From contig NC_049563.1 of assembly GCF_013368755.1 (NCBI RefSeq), positions 3,100,001-3,164,000 of the forward strand: a DNA stretch of 64,000 nt, read 5' to 3'. Source of the stretch: Talaromyces rugulosus (taxonomy: Eukaryota > Ascomycota > Eurotiomycetes > Eurotiales > Trichocomaceae). How positions within the stretch are numbered: position 1 is the stretch's first letter; each line of letters starts with the position of its first letter. Below, in pieces: positions 11,685 to 22,295 of the stretch. The translations under genes were made by a program, and so were the position numbers. The notes beneath the pieces were generated by a model, which searched no databases, was not told the DNA's origin, and was given only the letters and a program-made list of their open reading frames with translations.

Positions 11685-12028
11685 CAAGCTAGAGTGTCTA
11701 TCTGATCATTTTGTATTATTATGTGAGCGGCCCCTTTTTTTTTAAACTTACGCGTATAAATGAAATCCATGAAAAATATGCGAAACCATTGCATTCGTAC
11801 AAGTAAAGTTCGTGTGTACCAAATTTGACATGACAAAAGAAAATATTTTTGATGTCTAAAAAGAAATATCTCTAGGCAGGATACTAAGTCTGGTCCGCTT
11901 CAAGCAACAAAAAAATAAATGTACATAGTATCCAGGGCTGATGTCAAATGAAGATGAAGAAAGAAAAATCACCGATCTTACAATGCATTACGCTGTAGAG
12001 CATGTTCCAGCATTAAGGATAAGATCGA
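11685..12028. other. Convergent 3' region between GRASP and MICOS genes
   Basis: AT-rich terminator-like DNA with T and A runs. It serves as the 3' flank of both genes and holds no further gene. Confidence 0.6.
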
Positions 12029-12893
12029 TCACCGTCCCTTCTTAATCCACCCTTCAAGGTTCTCTCGGTACTCTCCGATCTTGTCCTCCAACATATAATA
12101 GCCCATTTGGCTGTGGGCAATGCCAGTGGTGTAAACGTGTGCAATGTAGTTGTGGGTTTTGAGATGCTTGTCAGCCACGGCGGGCACCTTCTTCTCGTAT
12201 TCCCAGATAAAGTCCGACACATTCCTCATGGTCACGGGCAGCAGACTCCAGGCGGCAACGGTGCCGAACGCAAGAGGCGTGGCACTGCGAAGGAAGATAC
12301 CGCGGTTTCGAGACACAATCGACCCGGCCATGGCCGACACTACGACATAGACGCCGCCTGGCATTAGTCGCTCGCCAGACTCAGCCGAGGGGGCAAGGGA
12401 TGCGACGGTGTTGGTGAAGGCATTCTCCACGCGGAGCACGCGAGACAAAAAGTCGTTGAACGAGTTCTCGGCGGCGAGGGAATGGGCATATACGAAGAGA
12501 CGGGCCCGGCGGACTTGTCCCTCTAGAAGTTCGGTCACACTGGGAGATTCTGCCGCAGCCTCCTCCTCTGCTGGGGTCGAGAAAGAGAGAGTGGGAAGTC
12601 TGGTGGGTTCGGGAAGTGGCTCGGGAGAATAATCCTCGTAGATGGGTTTTCTCTATTGAACGGGGCGGGTTCAGTCAGAAATGGCCTAGAATATGATTAA
12701 GCAGAAACAAATACGCACAGCATTCGAGGGCGCTTCCGCGTGGGCAGTCCGTCTAGGGTACACTGCAATACCTCCAGCGAGGAGGGTCGCTGCTATGGGA
12801 GCAACAGCTCGCTATCAAATGTCAGTTCGGAGTCACTAGAACCACGGAGAGTAAAAAAACACATACTCGCTGGAGCATTGGCCGGAACGACAT
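12029..12893 (-). CDS. MICOS complex subunit, Mic26/Mic27 (apolipoprotein O) family
   Basis: Minus-strand exons 12867-12893 (9 codons), 12719-12811 and 12029-12652 sum to 248 codons (247 residues). The N-terminus MSFRPMLQRRAVAPIAATLL is basic and hydrophobic, as expected for a mitochondrial targeting signal. The C-terminal half carries two hydrophobic segments (around VYVVVSAMAGSIVSR and LAFGTVAAWSLLP), followed by the family's tail with HSQMGYYMLEDKIGEYR. Members sit in the inner mitochondrial membrane at crista junctions and bind cardiolipin. It is head-to-head with OCT1, another mitochondrial gene. Whether it is the Mic26 or the Mic27 orthologue cannot be decided here. Confidence 0.85.
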
Positions 12894-13171
12894 TTCGAAT
12901 TGGAACAGAGGTCCAGGGCCAATGGATGCAGCGGCGCGAGAAAATCGAAGGATGGAGTGAGGCGTCTGGCACCGATGAAGGTCTTTTGCGCTGACGTTGA
13001 TGCCGCTCGGGAAGGGACGGCGCCGAGCCAAGCCTTTTCCGGCCTCTCGGCTACGAGAACAGATAGGAACCTCAGCGCTGCTTTGCTGCTTTTTATACCT
13101 AGACAACAAGTTTTTTTTTTTTTTTTCTCCACCGGTCTAGAAACTCTCTTCAGCATTTATTTCAGAAAACC
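12894..13171. promoter_or_regulatory. Bidirectional promoter MICOS subunit / OCT1
   Basis: 278 bp between divergent start codons of two mitochondrial-protein genes. It includes a long T run near 13110-13126, on the OCT1 sense strand about 50 bp before its ATG. Confidence 0.6.
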
Positions 13172-15544
13172 ATGCTGAAGACCGTGCGATACCGTCCTTG
13201 GACCTGCAAAGACTGCCTGCAGCGCGTCAAGTCCAGGCGCACCCTTGCAACCGCCGCCGTATCGCCGAATCACGTCGATTATGCGGCTGCAAGCAAATTT
13301 ACAAAACAGCGCGACGATGACACCCTCCGGCGCGTCTTTGATTCTCGTCCCTTTTGGCGAGAGTTCTCGCAGCGACGCGCAAATACTTCGAAACGCAGCG
13401 GTCTAGTACAGAACCAATACCTCACTAGCCCCGAGGGCTTTCGACAGTTTGCGCATACTTCGTTGCAGAAATGCCAGCGCATCGTTTCAAAAGTCCTAGC
13501 GGTGTCGACGCTCGAGGGATACCGGTCGATGGCGAAGGATATGGATCGACTGAGTGACCTGTTGTGCCGAGTGATTGACCTGTCGGACTTTGTGCGATGT
13601 AACCACCCGGACCCGAGAATCCAAGAGGCAGCGACGCAGGCGTACGCGCTCATGTTTGAGTATATGAACATTCTTAATACTACGACGGGCCTGCATGATC
13701 AGTTGAAAACGGCAGCGGGCACTCCGGAGGTTGCATCTTATTGGAGTGAGGCCGAGATGACGGTTGCCCAGATCTTGATCAAGGATTTTTCAAACTCGGC
13801 GATTCACATGCCCCCAAAGGACAGGCAGCGATTTGTCAACTTGTCTAACGATATAAGCCAACTGGGGTCTGACTTTGTCAACAGAGCAGAGCCTGCCAAA
13901 TCGCATGTGGCATTGAGAAAGAACAGTGCTCAGGGCCTAGATCCGGTTGTGGTTCGCCAACTACAGAAATGGAACAGTATCTCTATACCGACTTTGGGGG
14001 TAGAACCCAAACTTGCTCTACGGTCTATGCACGATGAATCCGCCCGAAAAGAACTTTATCTAGCAACTCGGACGTCGAGCAAGCGCCAGATTCATCGGCT
14101 TGAGGAACTTCTTTCGAAACGAGCTGAGCTGGCTCAATTGTCAGGATATTCCACATATGGCCACATGGCTTTGAGTGACAAAATGGCCAAGACCCCCGAA
14201 GCAGTGTCTAATTTCTTGACCAGTCTCATTGACAGCAACCGATCTCACGTTCAGGATGAGCTTTTCAAGCTGCAGGCGATGAAACAGGCGCCACCACTAC
14301 AGCCTTGGGACCATGCATACTACGTGCAACAGCGCTTGACAGAATACTCGATGTCTCGGCGGTCTCGAGAACTAAGCAGAGTGCCCGAGTTTTTTTCTTT
14401 GGGTACTGTGATGCAGGGTCTGTCTCGGCTGTTTGATCGTCTCTATGGTCTTCAACTAGTGCCGCAGGAAACACTTCCAGGAGAGACATGGAATTCAGAC
14501 GTTCGACGGCTTGATGTTGTTGATGAATCGGGTCAGCACATTGCTGTCATCTATTGCGACCTGTTCACACGACCCAACAAAAGCCCGAACCCAGCACATT
14601 TCACGCTTCGATGTGCTCGTGAGATATCAGCAAACGAGATTGCCGAATCAGCAGCTATGGACCCTCCGTCACACCCAAACGATGGAATGGCCACGGCCAT
14701 GAATGCAGGATCCAACACGCTCCGCCAGCTGCCGACAATTGCTCTTGTTTGTGATTTCCCAGAGCCGCCAGTCTCCGGAAACGGGCCCCCGACTCTGCTC
14801 AACGAACACAGCGTCCGAACACTCTTCCACGAAATGGGCCATGCCATCCACTCTGTCCTGGGCCAGACACCGCTACAATCCATCTCTGGCACGCGCTGCG
14901 CCACCGACTTTGCCGAGCTGCCTTCAGTCCTCATGGAAAACTTCGCCACGGCCCCCGAAGTCTTATCGCTATACGCACGACACTGGCAAACCGACCAACC
15001 TCTCTCAGAAAACATGATCCGCAGCATGGAAGCCGACCGCTCCGCACACGGCAACATCTACGGCGCCGTCGAAAACGAAGCCCAAATCCTCATGGCCCTT
15101 GTCGACCAGGCCTACCACTCCTCTGCCAACGGTCCCATCAACAGCACCGACATCTACCACAAAGTCTTCTCCGCACACTGCGCGCTTCCCGACCCGCAGG
15201 AGCACAGCCCTGGTCATCTGCGCACCTCCTGGCAAGGGTTTTTCGGCCATTTGTACGGTTACGGCGCAACGTATTACAGTTATATCTTTGACCGCGCGAT
15301 CGCGAATAAGATCTGGCAAGATGTGTTTCGCGCGGGTGCGTTGTCTGTGGATCGTGATGCGGGCGAGAGGTATAAGAATGAAGTGCTGCGTTGGGGCGGT
15401 GGGCGCAGTGGATGGAGTTGTGTGGCTGGCGTGTTGGGGAGTAATAACCCGTCGAATGCGGATGGGCGTTTAGCGGAGGGCGGCGAGGAGGCGATGCGCG
15501 AGGTTGGGCGCTGGGGATTGGGGCGTGATGGGGTGTCGAACTAG
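13172..15544 (+). CDS. OCT1: Mitochondrial intermediate peptidase
   Basis: A single exon of 790 residues, the usual length of Oct1/MIP. The N-terminus is rich in Arg, Ser and Thr and acidic-poor, fitting a matrix presequence. The M3-family zinc site FHEMGHAIH lies at about residues 552-560, followed by the third ligand in [13 protein letters not shown]. The enzyme removes an octapeptide from precursors already cut by the matrix processing peptidase. Codons in the last third are more GC-rich than in the first, but the frame is continuous. It is divergent from the MICOS gene. Confidence 0.95.
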   Translation: MLKTVRYRPWTCKDCLQRVKSRRTLATAAVSPNHVDYAAASKFTKQRDDDTLRRVFDSRPFWREFSQRRANTSKRSGLVQNQYLTSPEGFRQFAHTSLQKCQRIVSKVLAVSTLEGYRSMAKDMDRLSDLLCRVIDLSDFVRCNHPDPRIQEAATQAYALMFEYMNILNTTTGLHDQLKTAAGTPEVASYWSEAEMTVAQILIKDFSNSAIHMPPKDRQRFVNLSNDISQLGSDFVNRAEPAKSHVALRKNSAQGLDPVVVRQLQKWNSISIPTLGVEPKLALRSMHDESARKELYLATRTSSKRQIHRLEELLSKRAELAQLSGYSTYGHMALSDKMAKTPEAVSNFLTSLIDSNRSHVQDELFKLQAMKQAPPLQPWDHAYYVQQRLTEYSMSRRSRELSRVPEFFSLGTVMQGLSRLFDRLYGLQLVPQETLPGETWNSDVRRLDVVDESGQHIAVIYCDLFTRPNKSPNPAHFTLRCAREISANEIAESAAMDPPSHPNDGMATAMNAGSNTLRQLPTIALVCDFPEPPVSGNGPPTLLNEHSVRTLFHEMGHAIHSVLGQTPLQSISGTRCATDFAELPSVLMENFATAPEVLSLYARHWQTDQPLSENMIRSMEADRSAHGNIYGAVENEAQILMALVDQAYHSSANGPINSTDIYHKVFSAHCALPDPQEHSPGHLRTSWQGFFGHLYGYGATYYSYIFDRAIANKIWQDVFRAGALSVDRDAGERYKNEVLRWGGGRSGWSCVAGVLGSNNPSNADGRLAEGGEEAMREVGRWGLGRDGVSN

Positions 15545-16056
15545 AGAGACATCACTATCAATGTCAGGGTAGAACTAGAATTGTACAATATGGGGGTGGT
15601 TATACATAGAAACATAGATGATTGGTTTTTATCAACTATATTGAAATATACCCTTTCTATTCACCTCGAATCATTTTTAAATATGCCCATGCAAGAAATT
15701 ATATTCAAAAGGTTTCAAATATGTCATCGGCCACGTAATGCTGCTCGTCTAAATGTAGGTCGTGAAATCCGTCTGAACCAAACAAATGCCAAGAAAATGT
15801 GTCAAATATGTATATTATTCCAAAAAGAAAGAAAAAAAGCAAGTCCGGTTTTCCTAAACACCCCAGGGATATGCGAAATTATCATGTGACCAACTCCAAA
15901 CCTATATGTATGGTGATATCGAAAGAAAAGAAAAGAAGAAGAAGGGTTTTGTGCAATGAAATCGAATCCAAGGATATTCTTTTGCTTGGCTTGATCAGAC
16001 ACTGTGAAAAGGCGACACAAGCCGTGAAGCGAGCATGACAATTGCAAAGTCACCTA
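15545..16056. other. Convergent intergenic region
   Basis: AT-rich 3' flank of OCT1 and of the methyltransferase gene. Small frames here are not supported. Confidence 0.5.
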
Positions 16057-17274
16057 TTAACCCGGATACGGCTTTTGTCCAAACACGACGTGGAAATTGT
16101 GATAGGTGTGGAAACGGCGATTGCTGATGCACTTTCGAACCGATACCATAAAGACTTCGATCTCAGGCTTCGACCAGCCCAGGGCGAGCAGCGGCTTGTA
16201 AGTGTATGCCGACAACCCGTCCAGCCAGTTGGCCTCGTACCACTCCCCCCACGTCTTGAGCTGGGGATCTCGTGGCCATCGATTCATGGGCACCTTTGTG
16301 GTGTTATCTTGAATATTTTGAACCCTTCCGCTCTCATCTTGCGGGCCAGACGAGGAGCAATAGTGAACTCTCGCGTGGGTTCTACTTCTGTAGCTGCTTT
16401 CTCATTCAATTCAACCCAGTCATGCAAGGCGTACGCGCTGAAGCCTTCCTCGTTCGGCGGCGGCATGGTACCGTCGTCACAGCGTGGCGTCGGGTCGATC
16501 TCGTGCCATTCAAACCAGCCGCCGGGTTTGAGTACTCGCATCACCTTCTTCATGAGTTCAGCCACAGAGGGCAGGGAGCCAGTCATGTTGCCCAGACGGA
16601 CGTAGTCGAAATAATCAGACTCCCACAGCCATTCGTCTTCTGTGGCGTCCTCGACCAGAAAATGCACATTTGGAGGGACTTCGGTTGGTTGGACCGGGGA
16701 CAAGTCTGTCCCAGTGATGTTTGCTTCTGGAAACAGAGCGGCTGATAGATGCCAGACATGTAAGGATAAAGAGGGTAAAAAAAAAGGGGGGACGAGGAAG
16801 CTCACCCATTTCAATGGGCCATATGCCGGAGCCGGTGCCAATGTCGAGAATCCGCTTGGGATCCCGGAGAGGAGCGTGATATAGCCGGTTTTGGTTGACC
16901 TGCTTCCAAATGTGATGCTGCATATCTAGACGATCAAGCTCCTGCTCGTCGTTTGGGTACGGGTATACTGGCCATGGTTAGCATTTGAGGAGAAAGTCAA
17001 TGACGGACGAGGCAAACTTACAACCCTCATGGTAGCGATGATAGGTGCGACCATTCTCCCTCGGATAGTCTGTGACACTGGCCGTGAGAGACTGGGTATC
17101 ACTATAACGGGGGGAGCGATGGTCAGTTCAGACGAAAATGTAGATGATGGGAAATATGGATACTAACCAATCTCCAGAAGAGTCCTACGGATAGATATTC
17201 GCATTAGTCAATTCTCTTTTAAACCAGTGCGCCCAAACAAGCACGGAATGATAGATCCAAGACAGGGAGAAGAG

Positions 17275-17314
<40 letters not shown>

Positions 17315-17404
17315 ATCACTCACATCCGGCGTCATTGCCATTCCTGGCGGTCCAGGCGTACGAAGCGGAAGAGCAAAAGAGGAATCATACGTGGACGAGA
17401 ACAA
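16057..17404 (-). pseudogene. LaeA-like SAM-dependent methyltransferase with an apparent frameshift
   Basis: Minus-strand exons are 17324-17404, 17168-17184, 17022-17101, 16806-16967 and 16057-16741. The SAM-binding motif ILDIGTGSGIWPIE lies in exon 4, and FPEANITGTDLSP, FDYVRLGNM and LKPGGWFEWHEID follow, as in the large LaeA/TAM-domain family of fungal regulators and natural-product methyltransferases. Near 16288 the frame reading RAEGFKIFKITPQR runs into a TGA. The conserved continuation VPMNRWPRDPQLKTWGEWY is in the neighbouring frame, and its terminal part (YNFHVVFGQKP type) is intact to the stop. One base appears to be missing. No intron explains it without deleting conserved residues. 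This is either a true lesion or a sequencing error; if an error, the gene codes for about 340 residues. Intron 1 holds a T36 tract. Confidence 0.75.
17275..17310. repeat. A/T homopolymer of about 36 bases
   Basis: An uninterrupted A run on the plus strand. On the methyltransferase sense strand it is a T tract inside intron 1, just after the GTGAGT donor. Such tracts are length-unstable. Confidence 0.95.
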
Positions 17405-20400
17405 GTGTTATTATATTTAGCGGGTTCGTATGAAGTGAAATTTATGAAAAAGCGGCCAAGTCTCACAAGACGGTAGACGGGGCATGCCGAGACTGGGGAA
17501 GACGAGCTGTTCTTAACTCGGCCTGGAGTGAGTGAGCGCGCGAGAGAGTGAGAGGGAGGAAAAAAAGAAGCCCGGGTCCCAGGGTGGAGAGCAGAACGAG
17601 AGCGGGCCGCCAGTGGCAGACGAGGGCTGATTCCGTGGATCTGGTTCTCTGGGAAGGTCGACGAACTGATTTTGGGACTAACTCTAGGCTAACTAAACCG
17701 GCAGTCCGTCAGCCAGCGAGAGGCTCGCCCGGACGCCTGGGAAATTTCACATGGGGCCTGCATGAATGAGTGCAGCGGCTAAGACCATTGAGGGAAAGAA
17801 AAGACATGCAGCCGACCACAGGAAAACGGATGCAAGGCTGCGCCCTTTCTGAGCTGTCAAGTTGTCAACCGGTCAACTGGGAGGCCGTCGCTCCTTCCTC
17901 CTTCCTATTACGACAGGCGGTATCCGCGGCAGAAGGAAGGCGCGCGCGTGCCTGCTTCGTCGTGCCTTCCGTGAGAGGAAATCGCGAGGGTGGAAGGTGC
18001 AGGGCGCCAAGACGTCATACAAGTTACTCTTATATCGACTGATAGAGTGAGGTCGTATTGTTTAAACTCATTTAGATCTACAACTTCATTATTACTACGA
18101 CAGCATCCATCAACCGCCTCCCTCATCAATGGTAAGTTGCTGCATGATAATCATCATCATCATCATAATCATCATAATAAGAACATGAATAATATAACCG
18201 CAGTTTTCCTGATCTCTTCGCTCCGTAGCGCACCAACCCTGTCGCCCCCGCCCTACCCCTGTTCCTACTCTAACCTCTTAGGGTCGTCAGTCGAAGCGCT
18301 TGGCGAAACCATCCCAGCGGGATCGACGGAGGTTGATGCGCAGCAGCTATATTTTTTTTAATATTCATTTTGTTTTTCTGTTTTCCTATGTAATCTTATT
18401 GAATAATACTAATCCGTGCTACTACTACTGCGTATGATTCCTTTTTTTCTCCAGGAAACAAAAAATATGGGGCAAGGGAACACGAACACTAAGTACTAGT
18501 AATGGTACGAAGTACGCCATGGCGTCTTTTTCCTATTTTTTGGGAGTTGCACCCGGAAACTTTATCGCCGACAAGCGGACAAGAAAAGGGCGAGTCAGAC
18601 GGACCCATGCGGAAGACCAACCACCAGTCAGTCGGCCGGCGGGGGGGAAGTTGCTGCGATGGCACGGTGGCACTGGGCTTTAGCTCTCTTTGATGGGCCA
18701 GAAAGGGTGCAAGAGCCCCACTTCGTGCCACGGTTGGGCCCTCGGCCCAACCGCGCGCCACTCCTTATTCTCGGCCAATAACACGCGCCGCATGGAGCCC
18801 CGGCCCGCCCTGACACCGGCAACTAGAGCACGGGCGTTCCATTGCGCTGGGATTTGCACGCTGGTTTTCAGTTTTCCGGGACCGGGACGGTTACTACTGT
18901 ACGCCGTACCACTGAATCTTATTTCCTTTTTCCTTTCTTTTTTTGGGATCCGAGCGGATGGATGGATTAGACTGCTAAACAATTCTTCTTCTTCTTCTTC
19001 TTCTGCCTCTTTGTTCAATGGATTTACCTCGCCTCCCTCGGTCTAGTACTGTACATATTTAGTATAGGCCGCTGGGTCAACTGAAAAACTAAACTTGCAC
19101 CCCTTGCAGATGTCAACCAACCCGTGCCGATACGTTTTGTGGCTATTTGGCAATTGCGATCGGGGCCACCATCCCCAATAACAAAGGCGGGACCGTTGTA
19201 CAGAGTCCCGAGTCCAAACTGGGACAACACATGACCCCCTCCCCATAGTACGACGTAGTACTACATATTATTACGTTCGCGTCGACTTATTTCTAGGAAA
19301 TTACTAGGAACAATATATTTTGCTCAGGGAGGGAGGGGGGCCGCACGGCTGAATTCTCCGCGCTCTGGGCTCTGGGTACGACTCTGCGGCGCAAAGTAAG
19401 CTTCGTTGTTGTCCTCAATAACCGCACATGTACCTAATTCGTAGTGGCTACAAGTATCCCAGATTTACCTGCAGCGGGCATTGTCGCGAATAGGATAGTT
19501 CGACGTTCAAAAGATTAGCCATGCATGGCAAGAAATACGTGAAGCCTTTGATTAGTGGGATTGAGACTTGCTGCTGCACGTCAGTTGCATCTTCGTATAT
19601 ACCTACTACATGTACTGCTACGGTGTTGGCGAACAATCCCTTCAGGCAGCCAAATAGCGCTTTTCGAGAGTAACAAACCAAAAAAAAATAAATGTCGATC
19701 TTTCAATCTGAGTGGCACGAAATAATAGTGCTTCACCGCTTGACAATGGTAGATAAAACAAATTTTGAAATGGCCGCCCTTTCCTGGCAAAAATCAATTT
19801 CCCTTGATCCCTTGCTTTGACCTCGTGCTAATCACATGGTCCGGAGCAAGAACGTAAAAGTCAAAATAATAAAATTAACAAAAGTGAAAAAAGAAAAGAC
19901 ATTTGGCGACTTTTTTTTTTGTTGTTGTTTTATTCTTGGCTAAATAGTCGTATATGCTGCGCGATGCAGTTTCAATAATAGTCGGCGTTTCAACTGGAAT
20001 CCTAGTAGTACTCCGTACTACGACGAATACTGCCAAGTGCAAAGAGATCATCGCCCTTCTAAAAACTGATTGTGACGTTGACGTGGTGTTATTTATTTAA
20101 TATTATTACTATTACCATACTATTATTTGTTGCCAAGCCGGCAGACCCAGCAGGCCGGTTTGCAATGGGGACATCGGAATCCTCTAGAAGACATACGGTG
20201 TAGTTCTTCCTGCTCTCCCTATCATTTGATCGTACTACAAAGTAGAGTGGGCCAATATAATGCAAGTGTGTGCTGCAAATATTGCTCAAGCAATGCGTTG
20301 GTGTTTCCCCCAAGTCTTTCAAAATGTTCTTTTTGTTGTCCAGAGTTGCTGCAGTCTGTCGTGTGTGACTTGTCTGTGTGTCTTTTGATTACTGTTGTTC

Positions 20401-22295
20401 CTATTAATAATACCAATTATTATCGCATCTACGGAGTACCGGGCGGATGAACGCGACAAAAGATCCCGCTCTCCACTGTTGCGTGCAGGACTGGGCAATT
20501 TGTCTCAAAAATAGGGACAAAAGGACAACGCCGTTTGACTATCAGTTGGCATGCATAAGCGTGTCCAGTGGAGGAGCCGGGACCCAATCAGCGCTAACAA
20601 ACACACAACATCGACGTCTAGAATCGCGTAACTATTGAAAGAAGGCCCTCGGATGAAAAAGAGCAAACGCAAGTCACATCACATATTACTATTCTCGAGT
20701 GAGCCCTAAGAAGCCTGCAGCAGTGGCTCGTGTTAAGAGTACGACGCACCCGTCATAAAAAGAGTCCGGGTTTCCCTCTTGGTCGACCTGCAGTATTATG
20801 ATAAATTAGCTCCGGAGCAAGAGTGGCGCTATCCCAGAGCAACGGGCCCCAATTGTGGAGCTTTCTTGACGCTTTTCCTCTTTTTTTTTTTGCTTTGCTC
20901 CGGTGTTCATTGTTGGGGCTTTTTTTTTCTTTTTCTGTTGAGCACTTTTCCCTGTTTGTCACGGCTGCGCGAATCAGTTCCGAAGCGGAGAATTTCCCGC
21001 GAATTAGGAGCGGCGCGATCGTCATGGTGCAACCAGACATTCGGGTCCTGCTCCCAAATGAATAATGCAGCCCGGATTAGGATTTGCGAATGGCATCCTC
21101 GATAGCAACACACAAAGCGACGGGTTGCTACTGCTGTGATGCCCTTTTTTTTTGACAGTTCAGTGCTGGTTATTACTACAGGCTTCTTTTTCTACGCATC
21201 TGGTGCAGACTGATTATTACAGTATCTCCGTGGATGTCAGTATGGTGGGTGTTGGGCCCTCCCTGACTCTTGACAATGCAGCTGCATCCTTCGTGGCCAT
21301 CTAGAGAATTGCTTATTCTCAATGCTGTGTCCCTTTTCATCCGGACTCATTTCCAATTTCTCGGTTTCATGGTACCCACCAATTGGCCTGTGCTGTGCAG
21401 AGTCATGCTCCATGCGAAATCGCCGTCGAAGGGATCCTCCGGAGCCCGTTCAAAAGGAACGTATATATGGGCCAGCGAGTTTACCCCCGATTCTGGCGAG
21501 TCATTCTGGAAGCGAATACGCAGGCTGTGGGATACGTCAGATGACCAGCAGGAGCACAGCCGGGCAAAATCCTAGACATCCATCTGACGACGAATCGAGT
21601 CAAAGACTGATGCAGACAACACATCAGCTGGGTTTCGGAGATGCGTACGACTTACTATCTTCGCCCGGGTGAACTCGGCTATAGAAGGTTTATCCTCCGA
21701 GCCCAAATAATCGAGTACTTGCTTTGTCGCCTTCAGACACTGCTATCAGCCTGTGTGGTCGCCTGATCGTCGTCATCCATTCCCATATTTGAGTCCGCAA
21801 GGCTAACCAATAATTGATAGTAACTACCCAGTAGAGCATTAACAAAGGATACCCCTGTCTATTGAACACGACAAATCTTCCAAGAGCATGTCTGCCTGGA
21901 TCCTGTATCCAGCGCGAGTAAAAAGCGAGATAGCCAATGGTGAAAAACTTGTCCGTATTTGTGTAGCTTGTGCTAGGAGAGGCATCCTTTCATGACTCGT
22001 GTTTGGGGGGATTTTCATCTCAGCTACATGCTATCTATCCTCACCGCTTCAAACCGAGTGCATTTCTGATCTTAGTAATCGACTTCATGGTGCACGTTGT
22101 ATCGAGGTTCAAAAGACAATTCATAGCACAATGGCGCTAGTCTGCAAATGAAAAGGCTAGTTGGTTTAAGGTTAGAATTGCTTAGTAATTATGCCAAGAC
22201 CGAAGCTTCCTCCGGCTGCGCGAAACGACAACACAAGACGATGCAGTCAAACGAGAGCTCCATCACAGACCCAATTGGATGCAGTTTAGCACCAG
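17405..22295. other. Gene-poor 4.9 kb spacer
   Basis: No conserved protein gene was found on either strand. It contains pyrimidine tracts, an ATC/ATT-rich stretch near 18150-18180, scattered palindromic motifs of the TACTCCGTA type (near 20009 and 20425), and one candidate micro-gene at 18129-18432. It may carry long leader sequences or non-coding transcripts of the flanking genes. Confidence 0.5.
18129..18432 (+). other. Candidate micro-gene or spliced leader (ATG directly followed by a GT intron)
   Basis: A typical fungal leader-like sequence ends in CATCAATG at 18131 and is followed at once by GTAAGT. An acceptor at 18226-18228 (or 18201-18203) and a possible 41-nt second intron (18241-18281, with CTCTAAC before TTAG) would join a short basic peptide beginning MRTNP, then GRQSKRLAKPSQRDRRR, in frame to a TGA near 18432. 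The peptide is not recognised. The splice signals are good but the coding claim is weak. Confidence 0.2.

Noticed and set aside
11390..11836. 148-codon minus frame over the GRASP tail
   Set aside because: It is antisense to a low-complexity Pro/Ser/Gln region that belongs to the clearly conserved GRASP gene.
18150..18180. ATC/ATA trinucleotide run considered as a repeat array or CRISPR-like element
   Set aside because: Simple-sequence DNA without spacer-repeat structure in a eukaryotic genome.
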